NCBI RefSeq assembly: GCF_019008365.1
Contig: NZ_JAHHUL010000001.1
Span: 186,001-250,000, forward strand
Direction of reading: 5' to 3'
DNA: 64,000 nucleotides
Source of the DNA: Phosphitispora fastidiosa
GTDB lineage: Bacteria > Bacillota > Thermincolia > Thermincolales > UBA2595
Within the stretch, counting starts at the first letter, position 1; each line of letters begins with the position of its first letter. Shown here one piece after another: positions 49,955 through 58,479 of the stretch. Position numbers and translations under genes: made by a program. Below the pieces are notes generated by a model. The model saw only the letters and a program-made list of their open reading frames with translations, was not told the origin of the DNA and did no database searches.

Positions 49955-51081
49955 CGGTAATACCGCTTCAGCAGCCCTGCTGTATACTCAATATCATCAG
50001 CAGCCAGCCCATAATACAGCGGCAGCCGCAACAAGCGCTCACTCTCAGTGGTTGTATACCTGTCTTCACCGTGGAAACATCCATACCTGGCCCCTGCAAT
50101 TGAACTATGCAGAGGGATATAATGGAACACGCTCCTGACTCCGTTATCACTGAGATACCTGATAATTTTGCTGCGTTCCGCTTTATCTTTAAGCTTAATA
50201 TAAAAAATACTGCCATTATGTTCACAGCCTTGCGGGATCACGGGAAGCTCCAGATACCCGCTGCCGGCAAGAAGCTTGAGGAGTTCATAGTAATACTTCC
50301 AGCTTTTCAGCCGGTCATCTTTTATTTCATCTGCCATTTCCAGCTGTGCATATAAGAAGGCTGTATTCAATTCACTTGGCAGATAAGATGAGCCTACATC
50401 TGTCCAGGTATATTTATCAACCTCACCCCGTATAAATTCAGAGCGGTTGGTGCCTTTTTCCCTTACTATTTCCGCTCTTTTGACAAAGCTGTCATCATTG
50501 ACAACTAAGGCCCCGCCTTCCCCGCAGGTATAGTTCTTTGTTTCATGAAAACTGAAGCACCCCAAATTCCCAATAGTACCCAGAGGCATGCCCCGGTAAC
50601 CGCTCATTACCCCCTGGGCAGCATCTTCAATGACTGTTAGGCCATATCTCCCGGCAGCCTCCATAACTGCCTCCATCTCACAGGCTACACCGGCATAATG
50701 GACCGGTACAATCGCTTTGGTTTTTTCTGTAACTGCACCTGGAATCAGTTTTTCATCAATATTCATTGTGTCAGGACGAATATCGACAAAAACAATTCTG
50801 GCTCCTCTGAGGACAAATGCATTAGCTGTGGAAACAAAAGTAAATGACGGCATAATTACCTCGTCACCCTGTTTGATACCGGCCAGAATAGCCCCCATTT
50901 CAAGAGCATGGGTTCCTGAAGTGGTCATCAGGGCGCTAAAACAGCCCAGTTTTTCCTCAAACCAGTGGCGGCACTTTTCAGTAAATTCACCATCACCTGA
51001 TAGACTTCTGTTTACGATAACACGTGAGATATAATCAATTTCTTTTCCTGTAACCGGTGGCACATTAAATGGTATCTTCAT
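49951..51081 (-). CDS. DegT/DnrJ/EryC1-family sugar aminotransferase (WecE/RffA-like)
   Basis: A 376-aa PLP aminotransferase. IPFNVPPVTGKEIDYI opens the protein; TTSGTHALEMGAIL, MPSFTFVSTANAFVLRGA, VIEDAAQGVMSGYRG and CFSFHETKNYTCGEGGAL (PLP Lys in the HETKN segment) follow. The last, with GEVDKYTWTDVGSSYLPSEL, is characteristic of the WecE/RffA type, which makes dTDP-4-amino-4,6-dideoxy-sugars. It heads a six-gene operon. The start is ATG 51081 with GGGGAACC upstream. No dTDP-sugar dehydratase is in the window. Confidence 0.93.
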   Translation of the reverse strand: MKIPFNVPPVTGKEIDYISRVIVNRSLSGDGEFTEKCRHWFEEKLGCFSALMTTSGTHALEMGAILAGIKQGDEVIMPSFTFVSTANAFVLRGARIVFVDIRPDTMNIDEKLIPGAVTEKTKAIVPVHYAGVACEMEAVMEAAGRYGLTVIEDAAQGVMSGYRGMPLGTIGNLGCFSFHETKNYTCGEGGALVVNDDSFVKRAEIVREKGTNRSEFIRGEVDKYTWTDVGSSYLPSELNTAFLYAQLEMADEIKDDRLKSWKYYYELLKLLAGSGYLELPVIPQGCEHNGSIFYIKLKDKAERSKIIRYLSDNGVRSVFHYIPLHSSIAGARYGCFHGEDRYTTTESERLLRLPLYYGLAADDIEYTAGLLKRYYR

Positions 51082-51208
51082 TTTATTTGGTTCCCCTTAT
51101 ATCATGGTTATCTTGTTTTCCTATTGTTAGCTTCTAAAGCCCATTCCAATCGTATTATTTCGATAGAAAATGACAAAATCCTTGTAATTTTTTTTAAAAA
51201 CCCGAACT

Positions 51209-51252
51209 AATAAAGGCCTTGAAGCTTATTCAGGGCTTCAAAGCCTTTATTT
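51209..51252 (-). terminator. Terminator after the NrfH-like gene
   Basis: Stem AATAAAGGC.TTGAAGC with GCTTCAA.GCCTTTATT, separated by about 9 nt; it sits between the cytochrome stop and the aminotransferase promoter region. Confidence 0.85.
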
Positions 51253-51281
51253 AAAATTAATTAACATTGCCCCAAAGGGGT

Positions 51282-51785
51282 TTAGCCGGGTTGCTTCTCA
51301 GGTAAGTGACACTGCTTACAGGCCTCATTCTCAAAACCCTCAAAGTAATTTTTGGTATGCCCCGCTGATTTGTGGCAGGTGAGGCAGTCAAATTTAAACT
51401 GCTCATGCTGTTTATGAAAATTGACCACCCTTTCACCATACTCATCCTGCTGAGACATATCATGACATTTAATACATCTGCTTTCCGGCACTTCTGTCTC
51501 AACCTCATCCATATTAACATCCTGGGTGAAATGGATATATACTTCCCTGAGCCCGTTGGCCTTAACCTTGGCCTTGGCAATGATTCCTTCATCCGTATGG
51601 CATTCATAACAGTGTAACGACTGGTGGACACCGGTATCCCACCCGGCGAAAGCCGTATTCATTTCGTGACAGCTATTACAGAATCCTGTCTTTGATGTAT
51701 ATTCAAGAGCTCCAAAGCTAACTACAGCCAAGATCAGTACTCCTAAGATAATAATAAACATCTTCAGCTTCTTTCCGTCCGCCAT
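51282..51785 (-). CDS. NapC/NirT-type multihaem cytochrome c (NrfH-like)
   Basis: A 167-aa membrane-anchored cytochrome with one N-terminal helix (FIIILGVLILAVVSFGALEY) and five haem-binding motifs in order: CNSCH, CYECH, CIKCH, CLTCH and CKQCH. Such NapC/NirT/NrfH proteins oxidise menaquinol and pass electrons to a partner outside the membrane. The partner is probably the cytochrome encoded just upstream (51818-52669), not NrfA, which is absent. Confidence 0.92.
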   Translation of the reverse strand: MADGKKLKMFIIILGVLILAVVSFGALEYTSKTGFCNSCHEMNTAFAGWDTGVHQSLHCYECHTDEGIIAKAKVKANGLREVYIHFTQDVNMDEVETEVPESRCIKCHDMSQQDEYGERVVNFHKQHEQFKFDCLTCHKSAGHTKNYFEGFENEACKQCHLPEKQPG

Positions 51786-51817
51786 GCTGCTTATTTCCCT
51801 CCCTCATTCAGTGTCTG

Positions 51818-52669
51818 TTAATCTTTCTTGGTATGGTCATCGTGGCAATCGATGCAGTTCATTTTACCCTGTTCGTTGTCCAGCAGACTCTTTTCTCCCT
51901 GATGGCAGGCCATGCAGTGGGAGTATTCGTTAGAGACTTTGAATGCGGGAACAAACTTTTGCTCCATTGCTGCATTGAGAAGTTCGGCAGTACGTGCCGC
52001 AGTGTCACCGCTGAGCTTGGCACAGCGTTCTTTTTTCGCTTTTTCATTAATCCTGGCATCGGCCGCATTTGCCCATGTACTCACAGAAACATGGCAAAGC
52101 GGGGAATTTGCTACTGTTGTAATCTGATTCTTAATTTCACAGTATCCTTCGTGTTTATTGGAAGGGAACGGGAACTCAGTGTACCATCCCATCAACTCAT
52201 TACCAAGGTCAGCATGGTTCTCTGCTGCCAGGTTTAGAATCAGCAGGGCGCCATTTAAGGCGCCGCAGAGAGTTCCCCAGCTATAAGCGCCGCCGGCCCC
52301 ATACATAAACATCTCTTTAGGCAGAGTATTCCAAGGCCCGCCAACAGTCTCCTGCAGTGTTTCCAAAAGGGCGTTTCCGGCAGCATACATACAGCCGCCT
52401 TTTTTATAGTTCTCATACCCTCTTTTTCTGACCAATTCCACATCAAGTTTCTTATAAGTCCACGGCACAGCAGCAGTTTCACCTTTGGCAGTACCGGAAG
52501 TCTTTACTGCACCGGCATCAGTTGGCGCAGTTGTGCCACATCCCACTATACCGGTAGCCAGCATACCTGTTGCCAGCGCCCCGGCACCCAGCAGAAATTT
52601 TCTCCTTGTAAGGCTCTTGGCCTGTTTCTCCAGACCCTCTTTGTCTGTGTTAATCTTTTCTTCCAACAT
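51818..52669 (-). CDS. Split-Soret-like cytochrome, Tat-exported
   Basis: A ~283-aa exported protein. The N-terminus has a Tat-type signal, TRRKFLLGAGALATGMLATGIVGC, quoted by parts: a twin-Arg, a hydrophobic core and a lipobox-like VGC. The middle has the C-G-C-A-x-x-G-type region (GTLCGALNGALLIL) of the C_GCAxxG_C_C family, with further Cys at GGCMYA, EGYCEI and PLCHVS. The end has two haem motifs, CMACH and CIDCH. Split-Soret cytochromes of sulfate reducers have this plan. ATG 52669 (GAGGGAGG upstream) is chosen. It forms a probable pair with the NrfH-like gene 32 nt downstream. Confidence 0.82.
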   Translation of the reverse strand: MLEEKINTDKEGLEKQAKSLTRRKFLLGAGALATGMLATGIVGCGTTAPTDAGAVKTSGTAKGETAAVPWTYKKLDVELVRKRGYENYKKGGCMYAAGNALLETLQETVGGPWNTLPKEMFMYGAGGAYSWGTLCGALNGALLILNLAAENHADLGNELMGWYTEFPFPSNKHEGYCEIKNQITTVANSPLCHVSVSTWANAADARINEKAKKERCAKLSGDTAARTAELLNAAMEQKFVPAFKVSNEYSHCMACHQGEKSLLDNEQGKMNCIDCHDDHTKKD

Positions 52670-52732
52670 CAAAACAACCTCCCTCTGTTCTCTAGTAGTT
52701 ATACTTCCTTCCCAATCACAATCTCCCGCCAT

Positions 52733-53012
52733 TCAAAAAAAACAGACCACCTCTTTCTATTTTTTACAATTCGTTTTATTAAACATAGGTATATTTGTTA
52801 TTTAATTACATGTTGTGTTTCTTATATACTAAGTTCTATATCTCATTGTCGCAGATTTACTCTATGTGCCTTTCTTAACATTCTATCATAAATTCAAAAT
52901 TCCTGCTACAGCAGGTAATGTTTTTTCATTTTACGTATATACTTAGTTTGTTGAATTTTTCTAATTTTTTTATTTTTAAAACAATTCAGCCCGAGTTTAT
53001 TTTTTTTGGAAT
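52733..53012. other. AT-rich intergenic region without a recognised gene
   Basis: About 280 nt of very AT-rich sequence between the cytochrome operon and the SLH gene. No ORF with a ribosome site, tRNA or conserved hairpin is seen apart from the terminator that follows. It presumably holds the cytochrome promoter, but no clear -35/-10 pair stands out. Confidence 0.6.
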
Positions 53013-53076
53013 AAAAAAAGAGGTAGATGTATGCCGGGCGACATCGTCTGTCTCCTGGACCATCTACCTCTAAAAC
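53013..53076 (-). terminator. Long-stem terminator after the SLH gene
   Basis: Stem GAGGTAGATG/CATCTACCTC around a ~40-nt loop (53020-53070), with a minus-strand tail of TTTTTTTAT. The loop word GATGTATGCC resembles the ends of the family B palindrome (GATGTATTCC). Confidence 0.8.
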
Positions 53077-53084
53077 TTTTTTTG

Positions 53085-53729
53085 CTAACCCTCTGCTACC
53101 CTGATGAGAATGGCTGTTATCTCAGCCCTGGTAATATTCCTGGCTGGTTTAAAAGTCCCGTCGGGATAACCGTTGATAATACCCTGCTGAACACAAAGAT
53201 TTATGCTTTGGGTAAACCTGGCGCTGCTGATATCGGAGAACCCCGAATCCGTGATTTTTATGCCGGAAAAATCGGTATGCTGTTTGATGATGGCATGAAT
53301 AATAGCCACAACCTCTTCTCTGGTAATTTTCTTTTCCGGTAAGAAACCTGCACTAAATATATTCTGTGCATCCTGACCACTCATATGGCTTAGCATATCC
53401 TTTGCCGCCCCGTATGCCCAGTGCCCCTTATTCATATCAGCGAGTATCCTGGAGTTGTCATACATATTTCCTTCAGGGTAAAGGTCTCCTGCCATCCTGC
53501 TCATAATGGCAGCGAATTCTGCTCTGGTGATGTTGTTTTCGGGCTTAAAGGTTCCGTCAGGATAACCATTAATATATCCTAATTGTTTTAATTTGTTTAT
53601 TTCTTCATAAGCCCAGTGTGAAGACGCCAGGTCTTTGAACTGCCCCGCCCATGAGGCAAAGAGGAAGGTAGAGCTTAGGGCGGTTGTCACAGCAAGGATT
53701 AATATAAGCAGGGAGGCCTTCTTAATCAT
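53085..53729 (-). CDS. S-layer homology (SLH) domain protein
   Basis: A 214-aa secreted protein: signal peptide (IKKASLLILILAVTTALSSTFLFA), then three SLH domains that bind pyruvylated cell-wall polymer. Clear motifs are FKDLASSHWAYEEINKLKQLGYINGYPDGTFKPENNITRAEF (by parts), NKGHWAYGAAKDML and a third ending GYPDGTFKPARNITRAE. It has no other domain. It follows the YcdB-type SLH gene by about 125 nt. Confidence 0.93.
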   Translation of the reverse strand: MIKKASLLILILAVTTALSSTFLFASWAGQFKDLASSHWAYEEINKLKQLGYINGYPDGTFKPENNITRAEFAAIMSRMAGDLYPEGNMYDNSRILADMNKGHWAYGAAKDMLSHMSGQDAQNIFSAGFLPEKKITREEVVAIIHAIIKQHTDFSGIKITDSGFSDISSARFTQSINLCVQQGIINGYPDGTFKPARNITRAEITAILIRVAEG

Positions 53730-53855
53730 GGTAAATTCTCCTCATTAGGGTCGATTTTGATGAACATAACTATTTTTGATATATTTATCCTATTTGACTA
53801 TGGATGCAGTTTTACCTCCCCAAAGAGGCATGAAATATATGGTAAATCAATTGCC

Positions 53856-56048
53856 TTATCTTGCATTAAGGAAATTATGTATAGTCACTGCCGCCTGCCC
53901 TCTGGTAAGCTGTCCCGTTGGGTTGAAGTACCCGTTGTTTCCCTGGACAATGTTCAGACCATAAGCTACGGCCACATAACCGAACAGTTTTCTGTCGATC
54001 TTGGCAGCATCTTTAAAGGGCAGAGTAAAAATTCCTTTGTCAATTTCGGCAACCCTTGAGTAGTTTAGGGACCTGATAATAAACTTAACCGCATCCTGTC
54101 TTGTCATAAACGAATCAGGAGCCTGCTCACCTTCACGGACTACGCCCCTGCTGATAAGATTAGCGTAGAGTTCATTGTCTTTTTCCTTATCCGTTTTGTT
54201 CGGGTAATATGAATTGATAGTTTTCTCCAGTAAATAGAGGAACTCCCTCTGTGTTATCTTATTATCAGGCTCAAATTTTTCCCCTGGCAGCGATATGCCA
54301 AAGGTAGCCAGTTCCATAATCTTATTTTCTGCATAGTGTCCGCTGATATCTGTATATTGGTTTACATTATTTAAACTATAAGGTTCAGCATTGTAGTCAA
54401 GAATTACCCCGCTGTAAGGGTCAATATTTGCCGGAACGCCAGTTTTTAGGGCATAAACAAGTTTTACATTGTCTTCAAGTCCTTCATAAGGAGGAGGCAT
54501 TATTTTAGCTGCGGCATCCTCTTTCCGGTACGGCGTATACTGCAGCTGCAGTCCCACCTTTTCCAGCAGGGAGGTATTGGCATCAGCAAGGGTGAGTATT
54601 CCGTCAGTTTTGGGAAGCTCTCCCTTGTACCAGTTAAATGAGTAGCTGATGACACTTCCCGTCACCGTATCAACAGCAACATTAAAACCGTTATCAGGGA
54701 AGTATGCGCCATTGGTCTTGCGTTCAAAGGTAAAATAGTACTGCCTTGGTTTTTCACCCTCTATTGTCAGTGGTCTGACCGGCTGATTCCAGGTAACATA
54801 CTCGGTTTCAATATACCTTTGCGGCTGCAGGGCTTTAATATAATCAGTGGCAATCTTTAATGACTGTGCTTCATTATACCTGGGCTGCTTACTCACTTCC
54901 GAATACTCGGATTTATAGAAGTTAACCAGTTCCCCCGTTTTGGCATCAATACTCACACTGTAATTTTCACCGGGTACGAAATAACTGTCCCTGGTCACAC
55001 TGTCCTTGGCGGACTGCTCCTTGGTAAAGTAAATATTCCATAAGTAATCCTGGTTATTTATCCAGTTTTTATACAGGTTTATATTAGTTACCTTAAGGTC
55101 ATTTCCAATATTGAGCGCTTTCCTTGCGGTCTCCTCTGCTTTGTCTTCATTCATAATGCCGGCAGCATTCTCAATCGCTTCACGTTCTTTGGGTGTCAGG
55201 GAAACTCCCTCATTTCCTCCGCCATAGCTGTGCATGCCGGAATCTGCCATTTTCCTTTCACCGGCGCCGCCTTCATTATAAATTCCGTAATAGGGGTCGG
55301 CAACAAATACTTCGCCTGTAGCGGCATCAATCGAATGATTATAATATACATTGGTATAAACCAGATAAGGATTGTACTTATCAGGTTCCCATTTGATTTT
55401 GTACTGCAATTTGAGCCCCAGTTCCTGAACATAAATCTTTTGTGCCTCTTCAAGAGTTATAATACCAGTGACATCCGGGAAATCAAGTTCATAATTCCAT
55501 GAACAATTGTAGCTTTCCACTTTACCGGTTACATTGTTCACCGATACATGGACATTGTTCATGTAATAGGGAACTCCCTTTTCGATCCTGTTGTACCTGA
55601 AATAATATGACGATTCATTTACATTCAAACGCTGGTCTTCTTGTTGATACTGGAGGTTTTCAAATGGTATTGCATTAATTTTCTTAATGAAGTCTTCCGC
55701 TTTTGTTCGGGCGTCTTCCTTATTTATTGCCGGAAGCTTCGGTCTGTAATCTACCGGAGCAGGACTATAGGAATAATATCCGGTAATCTTGCCCAAGGTA
55801 TCAATTGACACATTTTTACTGCCCAGCCGATTACTTTCGTCATTCCACATCAGTTCAAAAATAGTCCTTTCACCCTGTTTATGCATGTTGTAGCTGAAAT
55901 TGTCATATTCATCAGAGATTTCAAAAACGGTTTTAGCAGTTTCGATGGCTTTTTCCAGATCCCGGTCATACTGGGCAAAACTATAAGCCGGGAAAAGGAA
56001 GGTGGTGACAAAAACGATCACCAGTAACAACGCAAGAGCCCTCTTCAT
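53856..56048 (-). CDS. YcdB/YcdC-repeat and SLH-domain protein
   Basis: A 730-aa secreted protein: signal peptide (about 1-25), then two tandem PepSY-like YcdB/YcdC regions, each with a KAEDFIKKI / ATDYIKALQP helix and strands like GKITGYYSYS, TGKVESYNCSWNYE and TGSVISYSFNWYKGELP. The C-terminal ~190 residues contain SLH domains (DISGHYAENKIMELATFGI, FKDAAKIDRKLFGYVAVAYGLNIVQ, described by parts). It probably sits in the S-layer. The role of the PepSY-like part may be peptidase inhibition, unproven. Confidence 0.88.
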   Translation of the reverse strand: MKRALALLLVIVFVTTFLFPAYSFAQYDRDLEKAIETAKTVFEISDEYDNFSYNMHKQGERTIFELMWNDESNRLGSKNVSIDTLGKITGYYSYSPAPVDYRPKLPAINKEDARTKAEDFIKKINAIPFENLQYQQEDQRLNVNESSYYFRYNRIEKGVPYYMNNVHVSVNNVTGKVESYNCSWNYELDFPDVTGIITLEEAQKIYVQELGLKLQYKIKWEPDKYNPYLVYTNVYYNHSIDAATGEVFVADPYYGIYNEGGAGERKMADSGMHSYGGGNEGVSLTPKEREAIENAAGIMNEDKAEETARKALNIGNDLKVTNINLYKNWINNQDYLWNIYFTKEQSAKDSVTRDSYFVPGENYSVSIDAKTGELVNFYKSEYSEVSKQPRYNEAQSLKIATDYIKALQPQRYIETEYVTWNQPVRPLTIEGEKPRQYYFTFERKTNGAYFPDNGFNVAVDTVTGSVISYSFNWYKGELPKTDGILTLADANTSLLEKVGLQLQYTPYRKEDAAAKIMPPPYEGLEDNVKLVYALKTGVPANIDPYSGVILDYNAEPYSLNNVNQYTDISGHYAENKIMELATFGISLPGEKFEPDNKITQREFLYLLEKTINSYYPNKTDKEKDNELYANLISRGVVREGEQAPDSFMTRQDAVKFIIRSLNYSRVAEIDKGIFTLPFKDAAKIDRKLFGYVAVAYGLNIVQGNNGYFNPTGQLTRGQAAVTIHNFLNAR

Positions 56049-56140
56049 TTTTACTCCCCCTCAAAATTATTTGAAATTCTTTTCATTATTTATGACGGCA
56101 GCAGATGAAAAATGTTCCATTTTCCAAGAGTGTTTTTCAA

Positions 56141-56167
56141 AAAAAAACAAGCTGTCCCATGACAGCT
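56141..56167 (-). terminator. Terminator after cheX2-cheY
   Basis: Stem AGCTGTC/GACAGCT, loop ATGG, minus strand, followed by TTGTTTTTTTTT. Confidence 0.9.
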
Positions 56168-56178
56168 GTTATGTAAAA

Positions 56179-56652
56179 CTATTTTTTGTTCTCGCGCAAA
56201 GCCACACTAATTTCCATGTCTCCAACATCTGTCTTCAGCGGAACCTGCAGACGCTGTATATTTATTGTCGAAATCATTACCCCCCGGCCGGTAATTACGG
56301 TAGGTGGGGCCAAAGTACAGGGATACCCGGCCTTTTCAAGTTCTGTACTGGCAATACCGGTAACCACATTTCCCATTTCTGCAATTGCTGATTCTACCAT
56401 AGCGTCAATTACCGGGACAGGCTCACCCAGCACCCCGGAAACAAAGTTTTTCACAGCCCTTTCCGAAAGGCCGAACATTACAATCCCCTGGACAGCTCCG
56501 GTTACACCAATGAGCACGGTCATATCCAGGGCGGTATAAGAGGACTTTTGCATGGTCAGACTGCCTATCTGGATGCCTATCGGTTTCCCCAGTTCCTGGC
56601 TTAAAACCTGTTTTGTTGCTATGATAAAGGGGTTAATAAATTCTGCCTTCAA
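56179..56652 (-). CDS. cheX: CheX-like CheY-P phosphatase, paralogue 2
   Basis: A 157-aa CheX-class protein: MKAEFINPFIIATKQVLSQELG, QIGSLTMQKSSYTALDMTVLIG, and the catalytic ESAIAEMGNVVTGIA helix with E-x2-N before LAPPT. It is about as long as the copy at 17806-18264 and similar throughout. It starts 20 nt after a cheY, so the pair probably acts as a kinase-independent or remote-kinase phosphatase-receiver unit. Confidence 0.92.
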   Translation of the reverse strand: MKAEFINPFIIATKQVLSQELGKPIGIQIGSLTMQKSSYTALDMTVLIGVTGAVQGIVMFGLSERAVKNFVSGVLGEPVPVIDAMVESAIAEMGNVVTGIASTELEKAGYPCTLAPPTVITGRGVMISTINIQRLQVPLKTDVGDMEISVALRENKK

Positions 56653-56672
56653 ATCGTCTCCTCCTCCTCAGT

Positions 56673-57029
56673 TTAGCCTACAAAACGTTTAATAGATGAT
56701 ATTATTTTATCAGGCTGATAGGGTTTAACAATAAAATCCTTAGCTCCTGCCTTAATAGCAGCCATAACGGTATTCTGCTGCCCCAGTGCACTGCACATTA
56801 CAATCTTTGCCCCGGGATCATACCTGGTGATTTCTGCTAAAGCAGCCAGCCCATCCATAACGGGCATGGTAATGTCCATTAATACCATGTCAGGCTTAAT
56901 CTGAGCATATTTTTCCACAGCTACCTGACCATTTTCTGCTTCTTCAACATTGTAACCGTTTTCTTTTAGCAGTTTAGCTACTCGCATTCTCATAAATGCG
57001 GCGTCATCAACAACAAGAACCGTCGCCAT
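56673..57029 (-). CDS. cheY: CheY-like response regulator receiver
   Basis: A 118-aa single receiver domain: VLVVDDAAFMRMRVAKLL with the acid pair, MVLMDITMPVMDGLAAL with the phospho-Asp (about 53), CSALG with the switch Ser and FIVKPYQPDKI with the Lys. It has no output domain. ATG 57029 (AAGGAGGA upstream) is preferred over 57053. Its CheX phosphatase is the next gene. Confidence 0.94.
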   Translation of the reverse strand: MATVLVVDDAAFMRMRVAKLLKENGYNVEEAENGQVAVEKYAQIKPDMVLMDITMPVMDGLAALAEITRYDPGAKIVMCSALGQQNTVMAAIKAGAKDFIVKPYQPDKIISSIKRFVG

Positions 57030-57171
57030 TTGAGAGTCCTCCTTTTCTGTCACTCACCCTAAGTAAAATTCTAACCTAATTTTTAGCAACTGTCTACATA
57101 AGTTGTTACACAACAACAAATTTTGGCATGTTTTTTTCAACATAATTATACTTGGCTGGGTAACTTCACCC

Positions 57172-57201
57172 AACTAAAAAGGACTCTGCTCCTTTTTAGT
57201 T
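57172..57201. terminator. Hairpin between cheY and the EamA gene
   Basis: Perfect stem AACTAAAAAGGA/TCCTTTTTAGTT with loop CTCTGC; A/T-runs are inside the stem. It probably ends the EamA transcript. Confidence 0.75.
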
Positions 57202-57215
57202 CGACACAAAGTCCG

Positions 57216-58193
57216 TTAAATCCTCTCTTTCGCGCTTATCATTTCCGGCTTCTGATCTCTGTTAACCGCAATTGTTCCCATTGTTACCAGCAGCAGGCCG
57301 CCAAGCACTATCAAATCAAAACTTTCACCCGGTATAAAAACTGATGACAAAAGCACCCCTGATACCGGAATCATGAATTGGTAAATGCCAATTTCCCCTG
57401 CTTTGTTGTATTTCAGCAGTGAGTACCACAGGGAAAATGACACTGCAGAAAGAAATGCTAAGTACGCCAATAAGACCCAAGCTGTTGTGGTAAATGAAAG
57501 GGATTGGGGCTTTAGCCCTGTCAGCCCAAACATAATCATTAAGACTGAACCAAACAGCATCTGCCATCCGGTAACCAATAAAGGATGCAAACTTCCGGAC
57601 AGCCTCTTGCCCAAGATAAGTCCCACTGCACTGAGAAAACCCGCCATGATTAGGGCGCCATCCCCCTGCCAGGTAAAAACAAGGTTAAAGTGCTTATCCG
57701 AATTAACCAGGATTATTCCCGCTAAGCCTGCTGCCATGCCGAAGACCTTGTTCCGGTTAAGCTTATCATTCTGATAATAATAATGAGCCAGTAAGACAAC
57801 AAAAAATACTCCGCTGGAAGCAAGCACAGACCCCTTCATCCCTGAGGTGTGAGCGAGTCCATAATAAAAAAAGGAATACTGTAGTCCTGTCTGCACTAGG
57901 CCAAGGATCAGCAGTTCAGCAATCAAATGCCGCTTTACTTTTATCGGCTGCCTTTGGAGTAAAATCACAATAAATAACAAAACGGCAGCCAGGAAAAACC
58001 TCATGCCGGCCAGGACAATTTGGGCAGAGAAGTCCTCCGGAAGCATACCAAGTTCGTCATAGCTGATTTTAAGTACGGGAAAGGCGCTTCCCCAGAGTAC
58101 TGAACAAAATACGGCAATTGCCAGAACTCCATATTTGTTGGTAAGCAATTTAGCGGGTTGGTAATTAAAAATCTTATGTTTTAGAGTTTTCAT
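57216..58193 (-). CDS. EamA/DMT-family transporter
   Basis: A 325-aa protein with ten membrane segments in two EamA repeats: AVFCSVLWGSAFPVLKISYDEL at the start of the first and AGFLSAVGLILGKRLSG at the start of the second. AHTSGMKGSVLASSGVFFVVLLAHY and ...SLWYSLLKYNKAGEIGIYQFMIPVSGVLLS (by parts) are typical. Substrate unknown. It follows the small membrane protein at 58194 directly (stop and start adjacent). Confidence 0.92.
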   Translation of the reverse strand: MKTLKHKIFNYQPAKLLTNKYGVLAIAVFCSVLWGSAFPVLKISYDELGMLPEDFSAQIVLAGMRFFLAAVLLFIVILLQRQPIKVKRHLIAELLILGLVQTGLQYSFFYYGLAHTSGMKGSVLASSGVFFVVLLAHYYYQNDKLNRNKVFGMAAGLAGIILVNSDKHFNLVFTWQGDGALIMAGFLSAVGLILGKRLSGSLHPLLVTGWQMLFGSVLMIMFGLTGLKPQSLSFTTTAWVLLAYLAFLSAVSFSLWYSLLKYNKAGEIGIYQFMIPVSGVLLSSVFIPGESFDLIVLGGLLLVTMGTIAVNRDQKPEMISAKERI

Positions 58194-58475
58194 CTATTTA
58201 AATATGATGCTGCATACCTGTGCAGAACCGCTGGCAACAATGGAATTAATTATCATTAGAATCCCGAAGGCCGGGAGACTCAGCACAAGAATCATTTTTT
58301 TCCTGTCCGGATTATCATAAATCAAGGTCCGGATAATTGCCGTTATCACTCCCAGGGTAACAAGAAAAACCGCTAGAAGACCTACAAATATATCCACGAA
58401 AACGGAATGTAACAACAGAACCAACAAATTAAGAACAACAAAATTTATGACCAGTATTTTGGAATAGACATTCAT
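58194..58475 (-). CDS. Small membrane protein, unrecognised
   Basis: A ~93-aa protein with three hydrophobic segments: VINFVVLNLLVLLLHSVF, VGLLAVFLVTLGVITAIIRTL and ILVLSLPAFGILMIINSIVA. ATG 58475 has GGGGAGGT 6 nt upstream. It lies between the DUF362 ferredoxin and the EamA gene, apparently in one operon. Family not recognised. Confidence 0.7.
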   Translation of the reverse strand: MNVYSKILVINFVVLNLLVLLLHSVFVDIFVGLLAVFLVTLGVITAIIRTLIYDNPDRKKMILVLSLPAFGILMIINSIVASGSAQVCSIIFK

Positions 58476-58479
58476 CCGG

